From: Patescibacteria group bacterium
Lineage (GTDB): Bacteria > Patescibacteriota > Minisyncoccia > Phycocordibacterales > UBA918
Assembly (NCBI GenBank): GCA_019750255.1
Contig: JAIEOU010000001.1
Span: forward strand, 1 to 36,005
Direction of reading: 5' to 3'
DNA: 36,005 nt
Made by a program: the position numbers and the translations under genes. The notes below the pieces were generated by a model. The model searched no databases and had not been told where the DNA came from. It worked only from the letters and a program-made list of their open reading frames with translations. Shown here one piece after another: positions 17,554 through 25,740 of this stretch (the stretch's first letter is position 1; every line of letters begins with the position of its first letter).

Positions 17554-19824
17554 TTACTTCGCCACCGCAAGCGCCTCCTCGAGGCGGACCGAAAGTAGTT
17601 TTGATACACCATCACTACCCATAGTGATACCGTAGAGGACACTCGCGCGGCTCATCGTCTCCCGGTTGTGGGTGATAAGAATCAGCTGACTCTTTTTGGC
17701 GAGGGCCTCAATCAAGTCTCCATAGCGGCGGCTATTGGCTTCATCAAGCGCCGCATCGGTCTCATCAAGAATCACAAACGGTGGTGGATTCACCTGACTC
17801 ATTGCAAATATAAGCGCGATTGAGGTGAGTGCACGCTCGCCACCCGAGAGCATCTCCAGGCCCTTCACCCGCTTATTCGGTAATTTCACGTTAAGCTCGA
17901 TACCGACTTCGGTCTCACGCTCTTCTTCGCTTTCCTCTGTCCCATCTTCGTCTTCACTTTTCACCTTACTCTTTGGCTCCACCCGCGCGAGTGATGCTTC
18001 TCCCCCGCCAAACATCAGAGTGAAGAAGGTATTAAATTCGACCGATATTTTATCGATACCAGCAAAAAATTGTTCTTGGAGTTCGCTCGTTAGTTCCGCA
18101 ATCAAGGTCATGAGCTTTTCTACCGAGGCGGTGAGATCGGCCACTTCGCGCTCGAGAAAGGCGTCGCGTTCTTTCGCCTCCTGCCACTCCTTCATGGTGT
18201 CATCGGTAGCACCGATACCAAGTTCCTCAAGGCGAATCTTCAGCTTCTCAAGCTCATGGCGACGAGCGCGCTGCAGACTGCGATCCTCCGCTGCGATAAT
18301 CTCAGAACTTACCACCACTCCATCAATTTCAAGCGGGGTTTCAAAGTACCGTGCGAGTTCTCTTCCGAGGAGCGCCACTGATTCTTCAAGCTCTCGCTTA
18401 AATTCATCACGGTCGCGTTCGAGCGCCAATAATTCTCGATCAATGCGCTCAACTGTTGCCTCAAACATACGTTGTTCTCCTACCAGACGAAAAACTTCTC
18501 GCTCGGCTTGGCGCGCACCATGCGCTTCAGCCTCGAGGGATTTTCGCACGTTGTTGTATCCAGCTTCGGCTTCGCGCTCAATGGTTTCTGCCTCTTCCAT
18601 TTTTAATCGCAGCGCCGTGGCCCCTACTTCAAGCTCCGCCCGTTCCTTCGCAAGTTCTTCATCATCGTCAACAACAGGCGCCTCAGGAGCGCGTTCAAGG
18701 AGCACCCGCAGCCGGCGCACAACATCCGTGAGGGTGCGCTTAATCAGTGCTAGGTCATCACGCTGTGCCACTCCAGCCACCTGTTGCTCGATGTCCGCAA
18801 CGACGCGCTCAAGCTCACCCCGAGGAATGGCGGGAAGTGCGACGGATTTAGGACGACTACGCTCTTCAATACGGCGCACCAAGTACGCCAGTTGACCTTC
18901 GATTTGACCGAGCTCCCGCAACGCCGTCTGGCGGTTTTTTGAGGCCGCTCGCCAGGCCTCTTCGGCAGCTACTACCCCACTACTTTCTTCATCATTCGCC
19001 TCAGCTGCCTTTAGTACATCTTTGGCAGCGGCAAGTTGCTTTTTAACCTCCTCAAGCACAGCGGTCGGTTCCTGACGTAGTGCGTGTAATCGATCAGCAT
19101 GAAAGGCTATGTATGAATCTTCCCGCTTCAGATACTCAAGGTATGCTCCTTTTAGTTTCGTTTGCACCTCAAGCGACTTTTCAATTTTCTGGACCTGCTT
19201 CTCGAGGTACCGCAGGTGCGGTGCTGCTTCACGCCGCAAGGATTCCACCTGAGCAATATTCTCCCGCGTTTTATCGAGCTTCCGTTCGGCTTCATTCTTT
19301 TTCAGTTGGTACACCTTGAGTCCAAGCGCATCTTCAATCATTTCCCGGCGTTCACGCGGTCCGGCCGAAATGATACGATCTGCTTCACCTTGTGAGATTA
19401 TATGATGACCAGTTGAGCCAATGTTTGCTACCGCCAGAAGCTCTTGGACATCTTTTAGTCGTACCGCTGAACCGTTAAGCAGGTATTCATTCTGACCATC
19501 ACGATGAACCACCCGCTCAATCCGCACCTCATCAAAATCCAGTGGAAATTGTCGCTTACTATTATCGAGCACCACTTCTACCTGGGCGCGATTGCCCCGC
19601 GAGACGCTTTCGCTTCCACCCCAAATCAGGTCTTCACCCCGCTTGCCGCGCATCGATTTTACGGATTGCTCACCGAGCACAAACCGAAATGATTCCGCCA
19701 CATTACTCTTCCCCGAGCCGTTTGGACCAACAATGGCGGTAATGGGTGCAGAAAACTCCAGCTCGCCTTTTTTGGCAAATGATTTAAAGCCATTGATGGT
19801 AAGAGATTTAAGGTACATAGACAT
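17554..19824 (-). CDS. smc: SMC-family ATPase, short, without a recognisable hinge
   Basis: Walker A GPNGSGKSNVAESFRFVLGEQS, C-terminal LSGGERALTSIALIFAMSQVNPPPFVILDETDAALDEANSRRYGDLI; 756 aa versus roughly 1100-1200 aa for canonical bacterial SMC. Confidence 0.88.
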   Translation of the reverse strand: MSMYLKSLTINGFKSFAKKGELEFSAPITAIVGPNGSGKSNVAESFRFVLGEQSVKSMRGKRGEDLIWGGSESVSRGNRAQVEVVLDNSKRQFPLDFDEVRIERVVHRDGQNEYLLNGSAVRLKDVQELLAVANIGSTGHHIISQGEADRIISAGPRERREMIEDALGLKVYQLKKNEAERKLDKTRENIAQVESLRREAAPHLRYLEKQVQKIEKSLEVQTKLKGAYLEYLKREDSYIAFHADRLHALRQEPTAVLEEVKKQLAAAKDVLKAAEANDEESSGVVAAEEAWRAASKNRQTALRELGQIEGQLAYLVRRIEERSRPKSVALPAIPRGELERVVADIEQQVAGVAQRDDLALIKRTLTDVVRRLRVLLERAPEAPVVDDDEELAKERAELEVGATALRLKMEEAETIEREAEAGYNNVRKSLEAEAHGARQAEREVFRLVGEQRMFEATVERIDRELLALERDRDEFKRELEESVALLGRELARYFETPLEIDGVVVSSEIIAAEDRSLQRARRHELEKLKIRLEELGIGATDDTMKEWQEAKERDAFLEREVADLTASVEKLMTLIAELTSELQEQFFAGIDKISVEFNTFFTLMFGGGEASLARVEPKSKVKSEDEDGTEESEEERETEVGIELNVKLPNKRVKGLEMLSGGERALTSIALIFAMSQVNPPPFVILDETDAALDEANSRRYGDLIEALAKKSQLILITHNRETMSRASVLYGITMGSDGVSKLLSVRLEEALAVAK

Positions 19825-20433
19825 TTACCAGCACCTGGCCCCTGGTGAAGATACTGCATATGTATCTGTCATTACTGGCCATGGAATTCCACTAAGATCT
19901 ACGCATCCTTCTGGATAGCGAACATACGGATGACTTAGACTATCTACAAATAGCGCTTCAACACTACGGTGAATGAGCACCTTATATTCTGTTCCAGCAT
20001 TGTTCGTAGCATAATAAATACCTCGCCCTTGCGGCAGACCCGCTGATGATTCAATGGGTAGTGTGTCAATAAATTCAGGGACAAAATCCGCACCCGCGTT
20101 TATGCCAATTATATAATTGGCACAAGTATCATTCCATGGCATCGTCGTCTGTCCAATTGGCCCAGCCCATACTCGTGTGCCGACTTCCCAAGCAACACCG
20201 CACCCCATCGCTGGATAACGCTCGTGTTTATCTTTATAGAGCTCTAGGGCCACCCGTAACTGCTCAAGTTGGTTCATGCGCACCTTATCCCGAGACTGCT
20301 TACGTGCCTCGGAAAAATTGACGTACACAATCGCCACTAAAATGCCAATTATGGCAATAGCAACCAGAAGCTCAATTAAAGTAAAGCCCTTATGGTCCTT
20401 TCTCTCAAATGTAAAAAAATGCATCATAGACAT
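19825..20433 (-). CDS. type IV pilin-like protein
   Basis: Prepilin motif KGFTLIELLVAIAIIGILVAIVYVNFSEARKQSRDK; stop TAA directly followed by the smc ATG. Confidence 0.85.
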   Translation of the reverse strand: MSMMHFFTFERKDHKGFTLIELLVAIAIIGILVAIVYVNFSEARKQSRDKVRMNQLEQLRVALELYKDKHERYPAMGCGVAWEVGTRVWAGPIGQTTMPWNDTCANYIIGINAGADFVPEFIDTLPIESSAGLPQGRGIYYATNNAGTEYKVLIHRSVEALFVDSLSHPYVRYPEGCVDLSGIPWPVMTDTYAVSSPGARCW

Positions 20434-21008
20434 TCACCTCCAACTGAATACACTGCGTAGGTGGTCGGGTGTGGACTTGTTGCCCCACAGAGCACGGTGG
20501 TCCTTGGACACTGCGGTGGGCAGGCGGCAAATTTCTTAGTGTCCGCATAACTCGAAAACTGATTATTTGTGGATTCAATCGTTCCAAACGTGATGATTTT
20601 GTAGGCCGTTCGGTCGGCATTTACAAAGTACATAAAACTTTGCCCAACGGCTTCAGTCGGATCGGGATACGAAGTTATAAACCCGGCCATGTTACTGGCA
20701 CTAATAAATTGCTGCGCATTTGTACAGACTGCTGTAGTAAGTCCGGCAGCATTAGTTGAATCAGTAGTTGCCCAGCTCCCACTACTTCCACAGCCCCGCT
20801 CCGGATACTGTCCATTTTGTGCCTTATATTGCTCGACCGCTAACTGCAGATCAGACAACGTGGTTTGCCTAATTTTGTCACGCGCACTTTTGCGTGATTC
20901 ATTAAAGTTAACGTAAATAATCGCCATCAAAATACCAATGATTGTAATTACTACCATTAGTTCAATGAGGGTAAAACCGCGACGTAGATTTATTGTGCCT
21001 ACCATCAT
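20424..21008 (-). CDS. type IV pilin-like protein
   Basis: RRGFTLIELMVVITIIGILMAIIYVNFNESRKSARDK; overlaps the next pilin gene by 10 nt. Confidence 0.85.
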   Translation of the reverse strand: MMVGTINLRRGFTLIELMVVITIIGILMAIIYVNFNESRKSARDKIRQTTLSDLQLAVEQYKAQNGQYPERGCGSSGSWATTDSTNAAGLTTAVCTNAQQFISASNMAGFITSYPDPTEAVGQSFMYFVNADRTAYKIITFGTIESTNNQFSSYADTKKFAACPPQCPRTTVLCGATSPHPTTYAVYSVGGECL

Positions 21009-21070
21009 ATAGATTTATTCACTCATTTTATCACGCAACGAGCCTGACTTTAGCACAGAAACACAGGTCA

Positions 21071-21598
21071 CTAATTGTCATCGATTTCATTAAAAAACAC
21101 ACAAACGTCGTCATCTTGCGCCACGCGTTCAGTAGCCCAGGCGGAAGAAGTGAGCCAGGTATCTAGCTGACCGTCACGTCCCCGACTGCAAATAATGCTT
21201 GGAAATTCAGTCCCTGAATGGATAAAATTATCATCATACAAATAAAAATTTCCCCAAGGGTCCCGGGAAGGCACGGTTATATCTACTGCGGCTTTTACTT
21301 CAGGTATGATAACTGACTCCCACGAACTTTCTGAATCATTTGGAGAGACCGCAGGATTCCGAAACCTACAATGTGAGCAGTATCCAGCTCCAGGCATTTC
21401 TCCAACTCGCTCGACATAGAGCTGGAACGCCAGCTTTATATCTTCAAGATCTGTCTTAGCCTTACCGACTCGACCCGACTCCCTAGCACCGGACATACTG
21501 ACGAGCGCGGCGCCGAGTAAGATGCCAATTAATGCTATAACGACCAGCAGTTCAATTATTGTGAAGCCTGATTTGTTTTTATTAAAGAGCGCAATCAT
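21071..21598 (-). CDS. type IV pilin-like protein
   Basis: KSGFTIIELLVVIALIGILLGAALVSMSGARESGRVGKAK. Confidence 0.85.
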   Translation of the reverse strand: MIALFNKNKSGFTIIELLVVIALIGILLGAALVSMSGARESGRVGKAKTDLEDIKLAFQLYVERVGEMPGAGYCSHCRFRNPAVSPNDSESSWESVIIPEVKAAVDITVPSRDPWGNFYLYDDNFIHSGTEFPSIICSRGRDGQLDTWLTSSAWATERVAQDDDVCVFFNEIDDN

Positions 21599-21604
21599 AC
21601 CACC

Positions 21605-22402
21605 TTATTTACAGATAATTTCTGTGGTCGCTGCCACGGCACAAACACGATGATAATCAGAAATGGGAGCAAGCGGATCTGCCAGGCTCGGATTAACCGA
21701 TGAAATATTACATACGCCCCGATTGGCGGCAGTACCTTCTAGTGGTGCAAAACCTCCCCATACACCGTAGGTAGTGGTAAAGCCCACGTCGGTATTACTA
21801 CAGGTGTATGCAGATGCAACTGCTGCGTCAAACGGGTAATGAGCCGTAGCAGCACCAGGATGCTTTAATCGCCCACAAAGACCAACCTGCCTGATATCAG
21901 TAGTGTTTGGAACCGAGCCACTCGTTGGCTTCACGTCACAGCTTTTCATTGGATGGGTATAATCAACCACTTCCGATTCAACAGATTTCCGAGCGATTAA
22001 TTTGTAAACGGTACCATCATCGTTGGTTACATACGCGTATCCGCAGTCCGTAGCGCAGCCACGTTTAGGGTCGCGTGGTAAAACCGGGATGTACGTGGGA
22101 GCTAGACCCTCAATATACACGCCTCCGCTAGCACACTGGAAACCGGTACCCATTCCGGATTCACCCGACCATTGATTGGGACCATTACAGCCCTCTGGAT
22201 ATCTTCCTTCACGTTGCTTGTACAGCTCAAGTGCAGATTGTAGCGCCCTCAGATCAGCCTGCCGATCAGCATCACGTCCGATTCTTCCCGACTGTGACGC
22301 GTAAATATAAACGCTGCTACTAAGTATTCCAATGATTGAAATGACCACCAATAATTCCACCAGGGTAAAGCCCGAGATTGAGATGCGGCAGGAACGATAC
22401 AT
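21605..22402 (-). CDS. type IV pilin-like protein
   Basis: SGFTLVELLVVISIIGILSSSVYIYASQSGRIGRDADRQ; start trimmed to MYRSCRISIS, which lies 8 nt after a TGC-TACCAT extended -10 box. Confidence 0.83.
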   Translation of the reverse strand: MYRSCRISISGFTLVELLVVISIIGILSSSVYIYASQSGRIGRDADRQADLRALQSALELYKQREGRYPEGCNGPNQWSGESGMGTGFQCASGGVYIEGLAPTYIPVLPRDPKRGCATDCGYAYVTNDDGTVYKLIARKSVESEVVDYTHPMKSCDVKPTSGSVPNTTDIRQVGLCGRLKHPGAATAHYPFDAAVASAYTCSNTDVGFTTTYGVWGGFAPLEGTAANRGVCNISSVNPSLADPLAPISDYHRVCAVAATTEIICK

Positions 22403-22473
22403 ATTCACCAATGGTAGCACAAAGGGGTGAGCGCAGAGCGCCCACCCCTTTGTGCTCTGTGCACAGTTTGCAT

Positions 22474-23190
22474 CTACTCATCACCCCAGCCCTTGGCGGC
22501 AATAGCGTGTTGTGCCGCCTGCTGCTCGGCCTCTTGCTTCGAACGCCCCTTACCTTCTGCAACCTTTTCGTGACGCAAGAATACACCGATAGTAAAAATA
22601 CGATCATGATCAGGACCTTCCTGGGAAATTGTTTCGTAGGTGGGAGTAATGGAGGCTTTCTCTTGTGATAATTCCTGAAAACGACTCTTTGGATCCTGCC
22701 ACAGACGCTTACGAACAATCTCTTCAGTATGCTTAAACAGCCGGCCAGCAATAAAATCACGTGCAGCATCGTAGCCCTGATCAAGATAGAGCGCACCGAT
22801 GCAGGCCTCAAATACGTTTGCCAGAATGTACTGTCGAGCGCGACCCTCATCCTTAGCCTCACCCTTAGACATGAGTAGGAATTTATTTACCCCCAACGCC
22901 TCTGACGCGGCCGAGAGCGATACAGTATTTACGAGCGCTGCCCGGATAGCAGTCAGTTCACCTTCCGGTTTTTCTGGATACATCTTAAAGAGATGGTCGG
23001 TGACCACAAGCTCGAGGACAGCATCGCCAAGAAACTCGAGGCGCTCGTTATGTTCCCAAGTAGCCTCTCTGTGCTCATTTAAGTACGAACGGTGAGTGAT
23101 AGCCGACAAGAGCAAATCAGTATTATTGAAAGTAGCCCCTAAAAGGGTTTGCAACGCAGCCAGGTCGGTAGTATGTGTGATATCGTCCAT
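22474..23190 (-). CDS. rnc: ribonuclease III
   Basis: RNase III signature NERLEFLGDAVLELVV, C-terminal dsRBD (KSRFQELSQEKASITPTYETISQEGPDH...GKGRSKQEAEQQAAQHAI). Confidence 0.95.
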   Translation of the reverse strand: MDDITHTTDLAALQTLLGATFNNTDLLLSAITHRSYLNEHREATWEHNERLEFLGDAVLELVVTDHLFKMYPEKPEGELTAIRAALVNTVSLSAASEALGVNKFLLMSKGEAKDEGRARQYILANVFEACIGALYLDQGYDAARDFIAGRLFKHTEEIVRKRLWQDPKSRFQELSQEKASITPTYETISQEGPDHDRIFTIGVFLRHEKVAEGKGRSKQEAEQQAAQHAIAAKGWGDE

Positions 23191-23218
23191 GAAATTATTT
23201 AAAAGTGAGTGCGTGGAT

Positions 23219-23319
23219 AAAATCATGTGCTACAAACAGCGACTGAGTAGCCGAGCGAGGCATACTTGGTGTACGGTGAAATTCGTTACGAGTATAGCAA
23301 CACCGTAGCGAATGATTTT
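23219..23319. repeat. structured intergenic element H
   Basis: AAAATCAT / ATGATTTT outer stem, TACGGTG/CACCGTA and CTAC/GTAG inner stems; shares CGAGG..TACTT..GTAC.GTGA..AATT with element G at 32725-32840. Confidence 0.4.
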
Positions 23320-23342
23320 TGGCACGCAGGACGAGGGTACCA

Positions 23343-24245
23343 CTATTTACTGCGTCTGCCAACCAGCATCGTAATCGCCTTGGTTACAATAGGTAGAATG
23401 TCTTCGTAGAAATTAAGGTCAAGAATATCGGCAACTTTGAACCACTTGGCATCATCGAGACCCCCCTTCTTTGCGAGTGTAACATCTTGGTACGGTGCCC
23501 GGGCGAGAAAATAATGAACTTGTTTCCGCACCTTACCCTTCTCCGGCTGAGAGGCTACGTATTCGTTATTGCCCAACTCGGCTTCAATTATAACGGGTAG
23601 ACTCATCTCTTCAAGGAGCGCCCGCGTTGCCCCCTGTTCCACCGTTTCCTCGGGTCTTACCTTACTCTTTGAAAGTGTCCAATGGCCAAAAATATCATGC
23701 ACAAGCGCCAAGTACATCACGCCATCCTCTTCAGCGTAGACCACCGCCCCGGCGAGTCGCTCAATCGGCATCTGGTCAAACGGCACTTCTTTCTTCTTAC
23801 GCTTACTCACCTCCTCCTTCCCTGGCTCACCAATTTCTTTATATACAGCCCCTAGTACTCCGTTTACGAAGCGACTACTGTTTTCACCCCCAAATTGCTT
23901 AGCCAGCTCAATCGCCTCATTAATCGCTACCTTAGCGGGAACTTCATTGCGCTCAGAAAAAAGCAGCTCATAGAGACCAAGGCGTAGAATATTACGATCA
24001 ACGGGAGAAATTCGGTCGAGAGGCCATTCCGGAGCCGCTTTAGTAATAACGAGGTCAAGCTCGTTTTGCTTACTCAAAATACCGTCAAGGAGCTTTTCCA
24101 TAAACGGTAGGTCGGCTTTATTTGGAGCAAACTCGGAGACGTTACGTTCTAGTACTTCACCTATGGCTTTTTTATCAATAGCATTGAGATCCCACTCAAA
24201 GAGGGTCTGGAGAACGATACTGCGGGAAAGATGCCGATTAGCCAT
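23343..24245 (-). CDS. nusB: NusB antitermination domain fused to a Nudix-like domain
   Basis: N-terminal NusB (RHLSRSIVLQTLFEWDLN...PEWPLDRISPVDRNILRLGLYELLF...VAINEAIELAKQFGGENSSRFVNGVLGAV), then Lys-rich linker and Nudix-like region (LAGAVVYAEEDGVMYLALVHDIFGHWTLSKSKVRPEETVEQGATRALLEEMSLPV). Confidence 0.85.
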   Translation of the reverse strand: MANRHLSRSIVLQTLFEWDLNAIDKKAIGEVLERNVSEFAPNKADLPFMEKLLDGILSKQNELDLVITKAAPEWPLDRISPVDRNILRLGLYELLFSERNEVPAKVAINEAIELAKQFGGENSSRFVNGVLGAVYKEIGEPGKEEVSKRKKKEVPFDQMPIERLAGAVVYAEEDGVMYLALVHDIFGHWTLSKSKVRPEETVEQGATRALLEEMSLPVIIEAELGNNEYVASQPEKGKVRKQVHYFLARAPYQDVTLAKKGGLDDAKWFKVADILDLNFYEDILPIVTKAITMLVGRRSK

Positions 24246-24315
24246 ATGAAAATGTACAAAACTACTACTGCTACTAGAGTACCATACATCCAGCTTCACA
24301 ACCGAGAAATCCACA

Positions 24316-24341
24316 AACCCCGCCCACAAGTGGGCGGGGTT
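24316..24341 (-). terminator. terminator after rpmF
   Basis: AACCCCGCCCAC-AA-GTGGGCGGGGTT. Confidence 0.65.
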
Positions 24342-24350
24342 ATTGGTTGG

Positions 24351-24608
24351 TTACTTTGACTCCACTGGATCTACGGCCGCTCCGCGGATAGCCTCACGCT
24401 TTGCTGTCATTCGGTCTTCTCGACTCTTCTTCTTAGCCAAGAGGTCAATTACGACTCGTCCCTTATAAAAGCCGCAATTAAGGCACATGTGATGAGGGCG
24501 GTGATCCGCTCCACAGTTTGTGCACTTTGAAAGGGTTGGCGCTTTGAGCGCGTGGTGAGAACGGCGGCTGCCGGTCTGCCCCTTGGTGTGTCGCATTCGT
24601 ACTACCAT
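24351..24608 (-). CDS. rpmF: 50S ribosomal protein bL32
   Basis: MRHTKGQTGSRRSHHAL...CTNCGADHRPHHMCLNCGFYKGR with both CxxC pairs; TATAGT 10 nt upstream of ATG. Confidence 0.93.
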   Translation of the reverse strand: MVVRMRHTKGQTGSRRSHHALKAPTLSKCTNCGADHRPHHMCLNCGFYKGRVVIDLLAKKKSREDRMTAKREAIRGAAVDPVESK

Positions 24609-24683
24609 AATGGGCGGTACTATAGCAGGGTTCGAATAAAAAAGCAAAGCGCCAGCAGGTAAACCCACTGACGCTCATATGCC

Positions 24684-24959
24684 CTAGTCCTTTGCAATAC
24701 GCAAGGAGGGGGGCCGTCGTTCTCCGTGCGTACAAGCTTTCTTAGTCCTGACTGAAACCTGGGAGGGTTTTTTATCAGACACTAGGAAAATCTGGACACC
24801 CGACTTCTCAATAATGTCAGGGTTGGTACAAGCAATTTCCTGACCGTTCATCAAATTATTGCTGAAGCGGCAGTCGGTACAGCCAACCGCTTCCAGATAA
24901 TCTGGTGAGACAGGTTCTCTACTGCTGGCATTCAGATCTTGCTCGTTTTCTTTACGCAT
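24684..24959 (-). CDS. small Cys-containing protein of unknown function
   Basis: 91-aa ORF with VGCTDCRF, EIACTNPDI and KACTHG spacing; occupies the gap between rpmF and rnhB. Confidence 0.5.
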   Translation of the reverse strand: MRKENEQDLNASSREPVSPDYLEAVGCTDCRFSNNLMNGQEIACTNPDIIEKSGVQIFLVSDKKPSQVSVRTKKACTHGERRPPSLRIAKD

Positions 24960-25040
24960 GGTACATCCCCAAAATATCTAACCCAAGGTTCACCATACTT
25001 TCATAAAGTGTTTTTGTCAATGCCTTGAGAGGCATCGTAG

Positions 25041-25688
25041 TCACTTCCTAAATATATTGCGGCAAAAACTCTGTCTATGGATTTTAGATATTCCGAGTTT
25101 CATAAGGACCTCTCGGTGGGCCGCAGTACCATACCCCTTGTGTGCAGCAAGCCCAAATCCAGGATACCGACGAGCCACCGCAACCATTTCCCTGTCTCGT
25201 GTCACCTTCGCCACAATGGAGGCTAGGCCGATAACCGATTCTTTAGCGTCACCTTTGATAATGGTTTCTTGATGAGGAAACTCTGCCGGCGCCTTTAATC
25301 CCCCATCAAGCTTCACCATCACCGCATCCGCACCGAGGAGTGCCCGAGGGATGTTTTCTAAAACCGGCCTAGGATGAGCGTTACTTTTTTCTAAGACCTC
25401 GCTGAGGGCTCGCCCTAACGCTTTTTGTATTGCGGGCACAATGCCGATTTCATCTATAGTAGCGGCCGACTCCCCCGCCACCACATAAAACAACTTCCCT
25501 TCGCTCTGCAACACTTCGGCCGCACCATAAATACTTTCTCGCTTCTTTTGTGAGAGTTTTTTACTATCCGTAACTCCGGGAAGTAGGGACCAATCAAAAT
25601 CCTCCGGCACGAGCGCCGCCCCGACCATCACCGGCCCCGCAAGCGGTCCGCGCCCCACCTCGTCTATGCCAATGTGCCAGGTATCCAC
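25041..25688 (-). CDS. rnhB: ribonuclease HII
   Basis: IGIDEVGRGPLAGPVMVGAALVP, GVTDSKKLSQKKRESIY, KGDAKESVIGLASIVAKVTRDREM, HKGYGTAAH. Confidence 0.95.
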   Translation of the reverse strand: MDTWHIGIDEVGRGPLAGPVMVGAALVPEDFDWSLLPGVTDSKKLSQKKRESIYGAAEVLQSEGKLFYVVAGESAATIDEIGIVPAIQKALGRALSEVLEKSNAHPRPVLENIPRALLGADAVMVKLDGGLKAPAEFPHQETIIKGDAKESVIGLASIVAKVTRDREMVAVARRYPGFGLAAHKGYGTAAHREVLMKLGISKIHRQSFCRNIFRK

Positions 25689-25740
25689 AGAAGTGCATCA
25701 TATCACCACCCCAAGGAACCAGTGCTATACTAGCCGCACC

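Noticed and set aside
17825-18895. 356-aa + strand ORF, Ser/Arg-rich, opposite smc
   Set aside because: Antisense shadow of the well-supported smc reading frame; low-complexity composition and no recognisable domain.
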